A stretch of DNA of 33,826 nucleotides. Origin: Terrisporobacter mayombei (GTDB lineage: Bacteria; Bacillota; Clostridia; Peptostreptococcales; Peptostreptococcaceae). Location of the stretch: contig NZ_JACRYU010000006.1 in the NCBI RefSeq assembly GCF_014333445.1, positions 1-33,826 on the forward strand, read 5' to 3'. The notes below the pieces were generated by a model, which saw nothing but the letters and a program-made list of their open reading frames with translations, ran no database searches and was not told the origin of the DNA. Within the stretch, counting starts at the first letter, position 1, and every line of letters begins with the position of its first letter. Positions 15,278 to 22,776 of this stretch are shown piece by piece. The translations under genes were made by a program, and so were the position numbers.

Positions 15278-16375
15278 CATATATTGATTTTCTGGTGATT
15301 TATAATTATAAGCTACCTCATCTTCAGATGCAGACATATATATACCAAATAATATACCTAGTATAAGAACTATTATAGCAGTAATTTTAGCTATACTCTT
15401 AGGATATTCTCCTCTAATTTCTCCTGTTTCACCATTTATTAAAACATTATATCGTTTATCTTTATACGTATATGCAGTTGAGTAGACTGGTACAAATATA
15501 TGCTTATATGTTTCATCTGAATAAGATGTGTTAAGTCTAAGAGCTCTCACACAATCATATCTCCTCAATACATCACTTTCTGCCTTAGATCGAAGTCGTC
15601 TATTCATCTTAGCAATGGCCTCATTATGAGCATCCTTTAAATCTACTGTATAGATTTCTGCGCAATAACCAGACATATAATCAGGTGAGTATGATACTAT
15701 ATTTCTTGTGCTACTTGGTTGTACTCCTATTAATAGTATTTCATCTAGCTTATTTGATGCACTTACTAGTATATCATCAAAGAAATGATTTATATTACCA
15801 CTTGTAGGATACCACCTAGTCTCTATTCTGACTTTTTTCTCTCCATTTTCATCTTCATATTCTACTCTATGATTAATTCCACCCATAGCTGTATAATGTG
15901 TTCTTGTATTAGCATCAAATGTCCAATATGGCATATATATTCCTTGTATTTTGTCTTTTTGATATAAGGTTTTTAATACATTTGGAGCAAGCCATCTTCC
16001 TTTTATCCAATTTGTGAATATAGACTCTACTTTATTTTTATCTATTTTAAAAGGAATAACTCCATCTGGAACAATCGAATCTAATTGCTTTCGTGATAAA
16101 ACATAATGTGATCCGCAATAAGGGCATGTTGTTGCTGTACTTGTTTTATCTACTTCTACATGAGCTCCACAACCTTCGCATTCCATACTTGTTGATGTTT
16201 TTTCTTCAACTTTTATCTTTCTCATGGCATGAATATCAAGGTTATGTTCCACTATACTTGTAGGATCATTTTCTATATCTACTTCTGTTCCACAGTTAGG
16301 ACATTTTAGAGCTTGTACATTTGCATCGAACTCCATGATTCCACCGCAGCCCTCACAATAATAAGATTTACTTAT
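15245..16375 (-). CDS. YdjG-like zinc-ribbon membrane protein, apparently damaged at both ends
   Basis: Zinc-ribbon protein of the PspA membrane-stress operon. The first ribbon spans C7-x2-C10 and C25-x2-C28 (YYCEGCGG...LKCPNCGT), a second reads CEGCGAHV...CPYCGSHY, and near the C-terminus there is one membrane helix (ITAIIVLILGILFGIYM). The first ribbon is complete only if translation starts at 16375, where the codon is ATA, 7 nt after GGGGGTGATC, exactly where an ATG should be (frame M-SKSYYCEGCGG). No ATG, GTG or TTG is in frame before it; the first ordinary start is the ATG at 16336 inside the ribbon. At the other end a 19-bp duplication stops the frame at 15245; without it the frame runs to 15172, giving 394 aa with the stop overlapping the next ribosome binding site. 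It may be a decaying gene. Confidence 0.8.
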   Translation of the reverse strand: MSKSYYCEGCGGIMEFDANVQALKCPNCGTEVDIENDPTSIVEHNLDIHAMRKIKVEEKTSTSMECEGCGAHVEVDKTSTATTCPYCGSHYVLSRKQLDSIVPDGVIPFKIDKNKVESIFTNWIKGRWLAPNVLKTLYQKDKIQGIYMPYWTFDANTRTHYTAMGGINHRVEYEDENGEKKVRIETRWYPTSGNINHFFDDILVSASNKLDEILLIGVQPSSTRNIVSYSPDYMSGYCAEIYTVDLKDAHNEAIAKMNRRLRSKAESDVLRRYDCVRALRLNTSYSDETYKHIFVPVYSTAYTYKDKRYNVLINGETGEIRGEYPKSIAKITAIIVLILGILFGIYMSASEDEVAYNYKSPENQYMTSVGEYDISR

Positions 16376-16400
16376 AAGATCACCCCCGTAAAGATTATAT

Positions 16401-17090
16401 CTATCGTCCTAATTTATTTTTTAATGCTTGTAATTCATCATCTATTTCTGAATTAGAAGGCTCATCATTATCATATTTGCTCATTAAATCTTCTATACTA
16501 TTTTCTTTTTTAGATGAATTTAATTCAGCCATTGCATTTGCTTCATCTAGTTGTCTATTTATTTTTTCTTCCATTTTGCCAAAAGCAGATATGTTTCCCA
16601 TAGCCCCATTAACGCTAGAACCTATTTTATTTAATCTTTCTTGTGTTTTTGCTACTGCAAGCTTTGCTTTTAATTGATCTCTTCTTGCATTTAATTCAGA
16701 TATATCTTTTACCAGCTTATCATGCATACTTCTCATTTTTGCTGCATTATCTGCTGATATTTCATACGATTGTTGCAAAGTTTCTTTTTTTGAAGTCAAT
16801 TCCTTTTTCTTTTCTAAAAATAATTTTGCATCTCCATCATTGCCTGATAAAATAGCTTTTTCAGCATATCTTTGCATTTTTGCTACTTCTTCTATACATT
16901 CATTTAGTTCACGTTTTGATCTACTTTCTTCAGCCATTACAGATGCTGTTTCAGCTTTTACCTTACCTAAATCACCTTCTAAGTTTCTTAAGTATTGGTC
17001 AATCATTTTTGCTGGGTCTTCAGCTTTATCTAGTAATGCATTAATATTTGAAGACATAATATCCTTAAATCTCGAAATTATTCCTGCCAT
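16401..17090 (-). CDS. pspA: PspA/IM30-family membrane-stress protein
   Basis: 229-aa, almost wholly helical protein of the PspA/Vipp1 (ESCRT-III-like) family. The N-terminal amphipathic helix IISRFKDIMSSNINALLDKAEDP leads into PAKMIDQYLRNLEGDLGKVKAETA, the family's most conserved segment, followed by long coiled coils (about 25-190) and a short acidic tail. The length matches B. subtilis PspA (about 227 aa). It polymerises on damaged membrane from the cytoplasmic side and helps hold the proton gradient. It is first in the operon with the zinc-ribbon and SPFH proteins, which in Bacillus act as its membrane recruitment factors. GGAGG lies 8 nt upstream of the ATG. Confidence 0.93.
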   Translation of the reverse strand: MAGIISRFKDIMSSNINALLDKAEDPAKMIDQYLRNLEGDLGKVKAETASVMAEESRSKRELNECIEEVAKMQRYAEKAILSGNDGDAKLFLEKKKELTSKKETLQQSYEISADNAAKMRSMHDKLVKDISELNARRDQLKAKLAVAKTQERLNKIGSSVNGAMGNISAFGKMEEKINRQLDEANAMAELNSSKKENSIEDLMSKYDNDEPSNSEIDDELQALKNKLGR

Positions 17091-17272
17091 AATGAAACCT
17101 CCTACTTTCTGTTTAAATTTATATTTAATATTTTTATATAATTTTCTTTGTAGTGAAAATAATATTATTATAAAGAGTATATCATAATTTAATATAATAT
17201 AAATAAGTTAAAATATAGTTTAGTGTATAAAAAAGTATGCACTTCTATTTTCAAATTATATACAAAAATAAG

Positions 17273-17326
17273 CTATATAATAATAAAAGATAGGATTAGT
17301 TAATCCTATCTTTTATTATTATATAG
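17273..17326 (-). terminator. Unusually long perfect hairpin after fhs
   Basis: Arms 17273-17298 and 17301-17326 are perfect reverse complements over 26 bp with a 2-nt centre. The core is GATAGGATTA / TAATCCTATC and the outer part is AT only. It lies 14 bp past the fhs stop codon and should end the fhs transcript; it could also act against read-through from the other strand. Confidence 0.75.
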
Positions 17327-17340
17327 TTAAATGAATATCA

Positions 17341-19017
17341 TTAAAATAATCCTGATATTACTCCATTTTCATCCACATCTATTCTTTCTGCTGCTGGTAG
17401 TTTAGGTAAACCTGGCATTTTCATTATCTCACCAGTAAGTGCTACTATAAATCCTGCTCCTGCACTTATATTTATTTGTCTAACTGTTATTCTGAATCCA
17501 GTTGGTCTGCCAAGTTTAGTCGCATCATCGGTTAATGAATACTGAGTTTTTGCCATACAAATAGGGAAATTAGTAAATCCTAATTTTTCTAAATTAGCTA
17601 TTTCTTTCTCAGCCTCTTTAGTATAATCAACTCCATCAGCACCATATATTTTTGTTGCTATTGCATTTATTTTTTCTTTTATACTACAATCCAATGAGTA
17701 AGCGTACTCAAGGTTACTTTCTTCTTCGCAAAGTCTTACAACCTCTTTTGCAAGTTCAACTCCACCTTCTCCACCTTTTGCCCATACTTGTGATATGACA
17801 ACATTTACACCAAGTTCCTTGCATCTTGATTTTATTAATTCGATTTCTTCTGGAGAATCTGTTGGAAATTCATTTATTGCAACTACTGCTGGTAATTTAA
17901 ATATATTTGTAATATTCTCAACATGTTTTAATAAGTTTGGAAGCCCAGCTTCTAAAGCTTCTAAATTAGTTTCATTTAAGTTAGTTTTATCTATACCACC
18001 ATTATATTTTAGTGCCCTAACAGTAACAACTATTATAACAGCATCTGGCTTTAAATCAGCTAATCTACATTTAATATCTAAGAATTTTTCTGCTCCTAAA
18101 TCTGCTCCAAATCCACCTTCTGTTACAACATAATCAGCAAAATTCATTGCCATTTTTGTTGCTATAACAGAGTTACATCCATGAGCTATATTAGCAAATG
18201 GTCCTCCATGAACAAATGCTGGCGTTCCTTCTAATGTTTGAACTAAATTTGGTTTTAATGCATCTTTTAATAAAGCAGCCATAGCACCATTTGCATTTAA
18301 TTGTTTCGCAGTTACAGTTTCTCCCGAATAAGAGTATCCTATAATTATATTACCAAGTTTCTCTTTTAAATCAGCTATGTTATTTGCTAAACAAAATGCT
18401 GCCATTACTTCAGATGCAACAGTTATATCAAAGCCATCTTCTCTAGTAACTCCATCTACTCTTTTTCCTAATCCACAAACTATATTTCTAAGCTGTCTAT
18501 CATTCATATCTACACATCTTCTCCAAGTAATAGTTTTAGGGTTTATATTTAAACTATTTCCTTGGTGAATATGATTATCTATCATAGCTGCTAGTAAGTT
18601 ATTTGCAGCACCTATAGCATGGAAATCTCCTGTAAAATGTAAGTTTATATCTTCCATTGGTATAACTTGAGCATATCCACCACCTGCTGCTCCGCCCTTT
18701 ATACCAAATACTGGCCCTAGTGATGGTTCTCTCAGTGCTACTATTGTATTCTTACCTATTTTTTGTAAACCATCAGCCACACCTATAGTTGTAGTAGTTT
18801 TACCTTCTCCTGCTGGAGTAGGATTAATAGCTGTTGTTAAGATTAATTTTGATTTTTTATTAGTTTTATGAGTTTTTAATAAGTTATAATCAACCTTTGC
18901 TTTATACTTTCCATAAAACTCTAAATCATCTTCTGATAATCCTATTTTTTTCCCGATTTCTCTAATATGTAGAGGTTTTGCTTCTTGAGCTATTTCTATA
19001 TCTGATTTAATTTTCAT
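17341..19017 (-). CDS. fhs: Formate--tetrahydrofolate ligase
   Basis: 558-aa enzyme that makes 10-formyl-THF from formate, THF and ATP, the entry of formate into one-carbon metabolism and, in acetogens, the methyl branch of the Wood-Ljungdahl pathway. Length and sequence are fully typical: ATP-binding [18 protein letters not shown] (about 67-84), the [24 protein letters not shown] block, [28 protein letters not shown], and the C-terminal [27 protein letters not shown]. It is transcribed alone, with GGAGG upstream and its own hairpin downstream. No other Wood-Ljungdahl gene is next to it, but FolD, which uses its product after cyclisation, is encoded at 29769-30620. Confidence 0.98.
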   Translation of the reverse strand: MKIKSDIEIAQEAKPLHIREIGKKIGLSEDDLEFYGKYKAKVDYNLLKTHKTNKKSKLILTTAINPTPAGEGKTTTTIGVADGLQKIGKNTIVALREPSLGPVFGIKGGAAGGGYAQVIPMEDINLHFTGDFHAIGAANNLLAAMIDNHIHQGNSLNINPKTITWRRCVDMNDRQLRNIVCGLGKRVDGVTREDGFDITVASEVMAAFCLANNIADLKEKLGNIIIGYSYSGETVTAKQLNANGAMAALLKDALKPNLVQTLEGTPAFVHGGPFANIAHGCNSVIATKMAMNFADYVVTEGGFGADLGAEKFLDIKCRLADLKPDAVIIVVTVRALKYNGGIDKTNLNETNLEALEAGLPNLLKHVENITNIFKLPAVVAINEFPTDSPEEIELIKSRCKELGVNVVISQVWAKGGEGGVELAKEVVRLCEEESNLEYAYSLDCSIKEKINAIATKIYGADGVDYTKEAEKEIANLEKLGFTNFPICMAKTQYSLTDDATKLGRPTGFRITVRQINISAGAGFIVALTGEIMKMPGLPKLPAAERIDVDENGVISGLF

Positions 19018-19258
19018 ATTACATATCCTCCAATATTTTAATGTCTAAATTCATTATAATGTAATTTTATAAATTAGTATACAATCCCAGAACAAAAATC
19101 CGAACTTTTTTTTTCTTTATGCAATTAAATTGCGTATATAAACGTATTTTTTTCATTTTTTCATCTTTTCATCTCGGAAATTTTATATTTTTACTAGTAA
19201 TGTTAAATTTATACCCCGTAACTTTATAAGTATAATCATTATTTTCAAAATAAATAGA
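19018..19258. other. Gene-free leader/promoter region of fhs
   Basis: AT-rich, non-coding. It contains a GCAATT-A-AATTGC palindrome (19121-19133), which could be an operator, and a TATAAT (about 19054-19059) that may be the -10 of fhs. I see no THF riboswitch core and no reading frame worth calling. Confidence 0.35.
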
Positions 19259-19308
19259 AAAAGCTTTCTACAATACTTTATTTAAAGATAAAATATATAG
19301 AAAGCTCT
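19259..19308 (-). terminator. Terminator of the GGDEF/HD-GYP gene
   Basis: Stem AGCTTTCTA (19262-19270) / TAGAAAGCT (19298-19306) with an inner CTTTA/TAAAG pairing. On the minus strand TTTTTC follows the right arm. It lies 33 bp past the stop codon. Confidence 0.7.
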
Positions 19309-19338
19309 TATTTGTAATATATTGATTTATTTCAGTTA

Positions 19339-21069
19339 TCATAAAACGTCTTCTAGGTATTTATAATTATCCTTTTCTTTCATTTCATTTTCAAGCATAT
19401 CAATGAATTCATTAACTAATATCTCATCAAAATGCTTCCCTCTACATCTTTTAAGTTCATCTATTGCTTGATAATAACTTTGTCTTCTATTGTAAGGTCT
19501 TTTAGATGTCATCGCATCAAAACTGTCTATTATTGTAAGTATACGTGCAAGATATGGAATCTCTTCTCCTTTTAAATTTGAAGGATATCCTGTCCCATCA
19601 AACTTTTCATGATGATACTTAATAATAGGAGCAACATCATTAAATTCATCCATTCCACTAATTAGATTCGCACCTAGTGTCGGATGTTGTCTCAATAAAT
19701 TAAATTCATGTTCAGATAACTTATCTCTTTTATTTAATAATTCTTTAGATATTTCTAATTTTCCTATATCATGAAGATAAGCTGCTAAAATCAAATCTTT
19801 TTTACTATCCTCATCTAAATTTAAATATACAGCAAATTTCTTAGCATAAATTACAACTCTTTCAGAGTGTCCATAGGTGTACTTATCTTTTTTATTAATT
19901 CTATTAAGAATTCCCGCTATATAATTTAGAGATTTTTTATCTATATCGCTATCTATTTCGTCTAAAATATTAGAGTATATCTCTACTCTATTTTTATCAA
20001 AAGATTTTGCTCTGTATAATGCATTATCTGCAAGCTCAATTAATTCTTTCTTATTTTTAGCTATACTAGGGTAAGACGATACACCTATTGATACAGTTAA
20101 ATTACCATTAGGCTGATGTTCTTGTCCTTGAAAATCCGTACTCCTTATGTTTTGCCTAATTAACTCCCCTAAATTTAAAGCCTTTGTTTTTCCTGTATCA
20201 TATAGTATAACAGCAAACTCTTCTCCTCCATAACGTGCTACAATACCTAAATCTCCAACTGTCTCTTTCAAAATTCGGCCTAATTTAGTGAGCAACCAAT
20301 CTCCTTTTTGATGACCGTTAATATCATTAAAATGCTTAAAATTATCTATATCCATAAATAGAAGTGATACTTCTTTATTTGATTTCTTAGCATTGTTCAG
20401 ATATGCATCCAACATATCTTGAAAACTTCTATGATTATACAATCCTGTTAGACCATCTTTTATAGCAAGTTCCTTTAATTTTAAATTATGCTCCTTTTCT
20501 ATTTCTATATATAAAGATAAAATGAAAGAAGTTATTAATAAAGAGCTTACTAGTATTATATCTGCCTCAAAAGAAGTTATAAATTCTATACTATATATAT
20601 TCTTTGAGAATATCAAATTAATAAAATTAAATGACAATATTATCAATGATACTGCTATAGCTATTATAAAACTTATAATTTTACTATATTGTATTGATGA
20701 TATCAATATTATAATCATACTTATATACTTAAATGAGCTATTTTCTCCACCTGTTTTGGACATCAAAACTGTAAATAACCCTAATATAACGATTATTTCT
20801 ATGACATTATATACTCTTGGCATATTTAAAAAAGTCTTCTCAGTATAGCCATAAATCATCTTCGAACATACAACTATAAATGGCACTATAAAACAAACAA
20901 AAAGTAATATCATTAATAAATAACCACTTCCAGTTAAATTTATAGCTCCATTTAAACTTACACTATAATAACTTATTATGTTTAAGCTTGCTAAAATAAT
21001 ATATAAAAATTTTAATCCTACTATAATCTCTAATATCTTTATGTTTCTTTCGTGATCAAACTTATTCAT
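19339..21069 (-). CDS. Membrane-bound GGDEF + HD-GYP cyclic-di-GMP protein
   Basis: 576 aa. The first ~190 residues form about six transmembrane helices. A GGDEF domain (about 200-365) has active-site GGEEF at 281-285, an accepted variant, in ARYGGEEFAVIL; the RxxD inhibitory site usually found just before it is not visible. An HD-GYP domain (about 380-565) has H433-D434 in YLHDIGK and HHEKFDGTGYP at 486-496, all key metal ligands present. The protein could therefore both make and degrade cyclic di-GMP, with one activity controlled by the membrane part; which dominates cannot be told. It lies on the same strand as the agr genes, 46 bp after their terminator, so some agr read-through may reach it. 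The AGGTG ribosome binding site is just upstream. Confidence 0.92.
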   Translation of the reverse strand: MNKFDHERNIKILEIIVGLKFLYIILASLNIISYYSVSLNGAINLTGSGYLLMILLFVCFIVPFIVVCSKMIYGYTEKTFLNMPRVYNVIEIIVILGLFTVLMSKTGGENSSFKYISMIIILISSIQYSKIISFIIAIAVSLIILSFNFINLIFSKNIYSIEFITSFEADIILVSSLLITSFILSLYIEIEKEHNLKLKELAIKDGLTGLYNHRSFQDMLDAYLNNAKKSNKEVSLLFMDIDNFKHFNDINGHQKGDWLLTKLGRILKETVGDLGIVARYGGEEFAVILYDTGKTKALNLGELIRQNIRSTDFQGQEHQPNGNLTVSIGVSSYPSIAKNKKELIELADNALYRAKSFDKNRVEIYSNILDEIDSDIDKKSLNYIAGILNRINKKDKYTYGHSERVVIYAKKFAVYLNLDEDSKKDLILAAYLHDIGKLEISKELLNKRDKLSEHEFNLLRQHPTLGANLISGMDEFNDVAPIIKYHHEKFDGTGYPSNLKGEEIPYLARILTIIDSFDAMTSKRPYNRRQSYYQAIDELKRCRGKHFDEILVNEFIDMLENEMKEKDNYKYLEDVL

Positions 21070-21114
21070 TTTTATTCACCTATTCCATCAGCTAAATCTA
21101 TTTAAATGTCATAT

Positions 21115-21148
21115 AAAAAACCATAAGAAAAACTTCTTATGGTTTTTT
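21115..21148 (-). terminator. Terminator of the agr operon
   Basis: Perfect 15-bp arms: AAAAAACCATAAGAA (21115-21129) and TTCTTATGGTTTTTT (21134-21148) around AAAC. It lies 5 bp past the agrD stop codon and ahead of the cyclic-di-GMP gene; it works in either direction. Confidence 0.9.
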
Positions 21149-21152
21149 ATCT

Positions 21153-21260
21153 CTACTCTTCTCTTAAAGATTTTGGTACTTCTGGCTCAAAGAAAAATGC
21201 CATACAACAAGAACTTGTACCATAAGCAAGCTTATTAAAAAAATCAACTAAAAATCCCAT
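21153..21260 (-). CDS. agrD: AgrD-like autoinducing peptide precursor
   Basis: 35-aa peptide, too short for standard ORF calling. The three parts of an AgrD are visible: an amphipathic N-terminal helix (MGFLVDFFNKLAYG), a small Cys-containing core (TSSCCMAFFF), and a conserved acidic tail (EPEVPKSLREE) resembling the EPxxPxxL tail that AgrB cuts away. Known autoinducing peptides close a thiolactone or lactone between a Cys/Ser and the C-terminal residue four positions on. C19 plus MAFF gives that size, with cleavage before F24; C18 would give a larger ring. Two adjacent cysteines make the ring choice ambiguous. It follows agrB by 47 bp and has AAAGGAG 8 nt upstream. Confidence 0.85.
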   Translation of the reverse strand: MGFLVDFFNKLAYGTSSCCMAFFFEPEVPKSLREE

Positions 21261-21307
21261 TACCTTATCTCCTTTGTTTTTTTATACTAATGATATTGTT
21301 TAATTAA

Positions 21308-21973
21308 TTAAACTTTTATCATCATTAATACCTTATCCATAAATAATATAACCCTACTTCCCATGGAAGTTAATGATATATTTTGCATATATAAACCTAA
21401 TATCATACATACTGTAACTGAATTAAAAGACATATCTTTATATGATAAATTAAATTTATTTAATATAATATTTAAAATAAATAATATCATACATGCTAAG
21501 TAAATTTTAAATGCTTTTCTCTTTAATCGCTTTCTTGTTTCTTCTTTTTTTAATGGTTTATTTTTTGAAGGCACAGGGCATTTTGTGTAAATTATAATAA
21601 ATGATTGAATTAACATCAATACCCCTAAAATATAAAATATGTTGTCATCAACACTAATAATATATTTTGCTATTAATGAAAAAATGTACGCTACTATAGT
21701 TCCTGTAGCTATGCATCTATTCGGACTAGAACAATGCACTCCACCTGAGTATCTCTTCATTAAAGCTGCTATTAAAGAAATAGTCATTATTTCAAAAAAA
21801 GTATTAGTTATTAACCCGAAAATAGAAGTTAATATAATTGCCATACACATATGTACAAAAACAAAAATTCCATATTTTAAAACTTCAAACTCTTCACTTG
21901 ACTTGTTTGTATCATTAGTTAAATATAATGCTAATTTATTAGAAACTGTCTCTGTAAAATTATTCATTGTCAT
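21308..21973 (-). CDS. agrB: AgrB-family peptide-processing membrane endopeptidase
   Basis: 221-aa polytopic membrane cysteine protease that cuts and cyclises the AgrD precursor. The catalytic pair is conserved: H80 and C87 in KRYSGGVHCSSPNRC, with the seven-residue spacing of staphylococcal AgrB H77/C84. Hydrophobic segments lie at about 33-55, 58-75, 88-105, 110-128, 155-172 and 178-198. Its start overlaps the end of the upstream membrane-protein gene by 14 bp and has no clear ribosome binding site of its own, so translation is probably coupled. agrD follows directly. No AgrC kinase or AgrA regulator is within the window. Confidence 0.93.
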   Translation of the reverse strand: MTMNNFTETVSNKLALYLTNDTNKSSEEFEVLKYGIFVFVHMCMAIILTSIFGLITNTFFEIMTISLIAALMKRYSGGVHCSSPNRCIATGTIVAYIFSLIAKYIISVDDNIFYILGVLMLIQSFIIIYTKCPVPSKNKPLKKEETRKRLKRKAFKIYLACMILFILNIILNKFNLSYKDMSFNSVTVCMILGLYMQNISLTSMGSRVILFMDKVLMMIKV

Positions 21974-22442
21974 CTATTAATAGTTTATCATTTAATCTAT
22001 TCGTTAAGAACTGAATAAGCATTGCGAACAAAACAAGTATTCCAAGTGAAGGTAGAGTGATAATTGCACCCTCTAGTGTATAATTACCTATTAAGTAACT
22101 ATCTGGTATTTTAAGTATATAATTTGATATATAAAGATAAACAAATTCACTTAATATCAAAGAAATAAAAAGTTTACAAGTTGTCATAATACAATTTATA
22201 AAACTATCTTTAGACAAATATAAAAGCATAAATAAAGTGCAAGCCATAGACAATATCGTATGTATTCCAAAACTAATAGGAAGTAATCTAATTAAGGAAA
22301 CAATAATACCTAATATAAATGACTTTTTTAATATAACTTTCTTTGATATATTAAGTCTTAGGAAATAGCATCCTGTTAATAGCATAATTGCACATTCAGG
22401 AAAACTTCTCACCAAGATATACCCTATTGATGTATGTAACAT
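21960..22442 (-). CDS. Membrane protein resembling an AgrC sensor domain without a kinase
   Basis: 160 aa, five or so hydrophobic segments (about 15-27, 42-58, 62-76, 85-110, 130-147), ending in a short charged tail (NRLNDKLLIDDNE). The spacing of helices and the segment HTILSMACTLFMLLYLSKDSF resemble the five-helix sensor half of AgrC-type peptide receptors. The dimerisation and ATP-binding kinase domains that normally follow are absent: the frame ends 14 bp inside agrB. It opens the operon, with AAGGAG 6 nt upstream. It may bind the autoinducing peptide, act as a partner or immunity-like protein for AgrB, or be something unrelated; family membership is not certain. Confidence 0.6.
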   Translation of the reverse strand: MLHTSIGYILVRSFPECAIMLLTGCYFLRLNISKKVILKKSFILGIIVSLIRLLPISFGIHTILSMACTLFMLLYLSKDSFINCIMTTCKLFISLILSEFVYLYISNYILKIPDSYLIGNYTLEGAIITLPSLGILVLFAMLIQFLTNRLNDKLLIDDNE

Positions 22443-22582
22443 ATATCTCTCCTTAATGTTTTAATATTAATAATAAAATTATAGCATAAAAATTAGAATA
22501 TTTTTCATTAAATGTAATATTTTATTACTATTTGCTTAAAAAATGAAAATTAAATATATCTACACTTACATAAAAATAAAGA

Positions 22583-22615
22583 CTATTTAAAATAAGGTAT
22601 ACTTATTTTAAATAG
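22583..22615. terminator. Terminator after the cardiolipin synthase unit
   Basis: Perfect 14-bp stem CTATTTAAAATAAG (22583-22596) / CTTATTTTAAATAG (22602-22615) with loop GTATA. On the minus strand CTTTATTTTT follows. It lies 21 bp after the 36-codon ORF at 22636-22746. Confidence 0.8.
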
Positions 22616-22635
22616 CCTTTTGTTGTTTATCTAAT

Positions 22636-22746
22636 TTAATACTGAGAAAAATCATCCTTCCAATATCCCCAATCCTCCATATAATAAACCTGACGTCTAT
22701 TACAACTTTTTAAATAAATTAGATTAGTACTCTTCTCATATTGCAA
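22636..22746 (-). CDS. Small ORF, 36 aa, unknown function
   Basis: A 36-codon frame opening with TTG, 6 nt after GGGAG, and closing with TAA. It encodes a Tyr/Trp/Asp/Arg-rich peptide: N-terminal MQYEKSTNLIYLKSC, then NRRQVYYMEDWGYWKDDF and a final SQY. Its composition looks like protein and not random AT-rich sequence (three Trp/Tyr clusters). It lies 30 bp after the cardiolipin synthase stop and 20 bp before a strong terminator, which places it inside that transcript. No hydrophobic helix or signal. I do not recognise it. An alternative is untranslated 3' sequence. Confidence 0.45.
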   Translation of the reverse strand: MQYEKSTNLIYLKSCNRRQVYYMEDWGYWKDDFSQY

Positions 22747-22776
22747 AAATTTCTCCCAAATAATAACTATATATTT

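Noticed and set aside
19018..19258. Possible THF riboswitch upstream of fhs
   Set aside because: No matching conserved core or pairing was found; only a short palindrome is visible.
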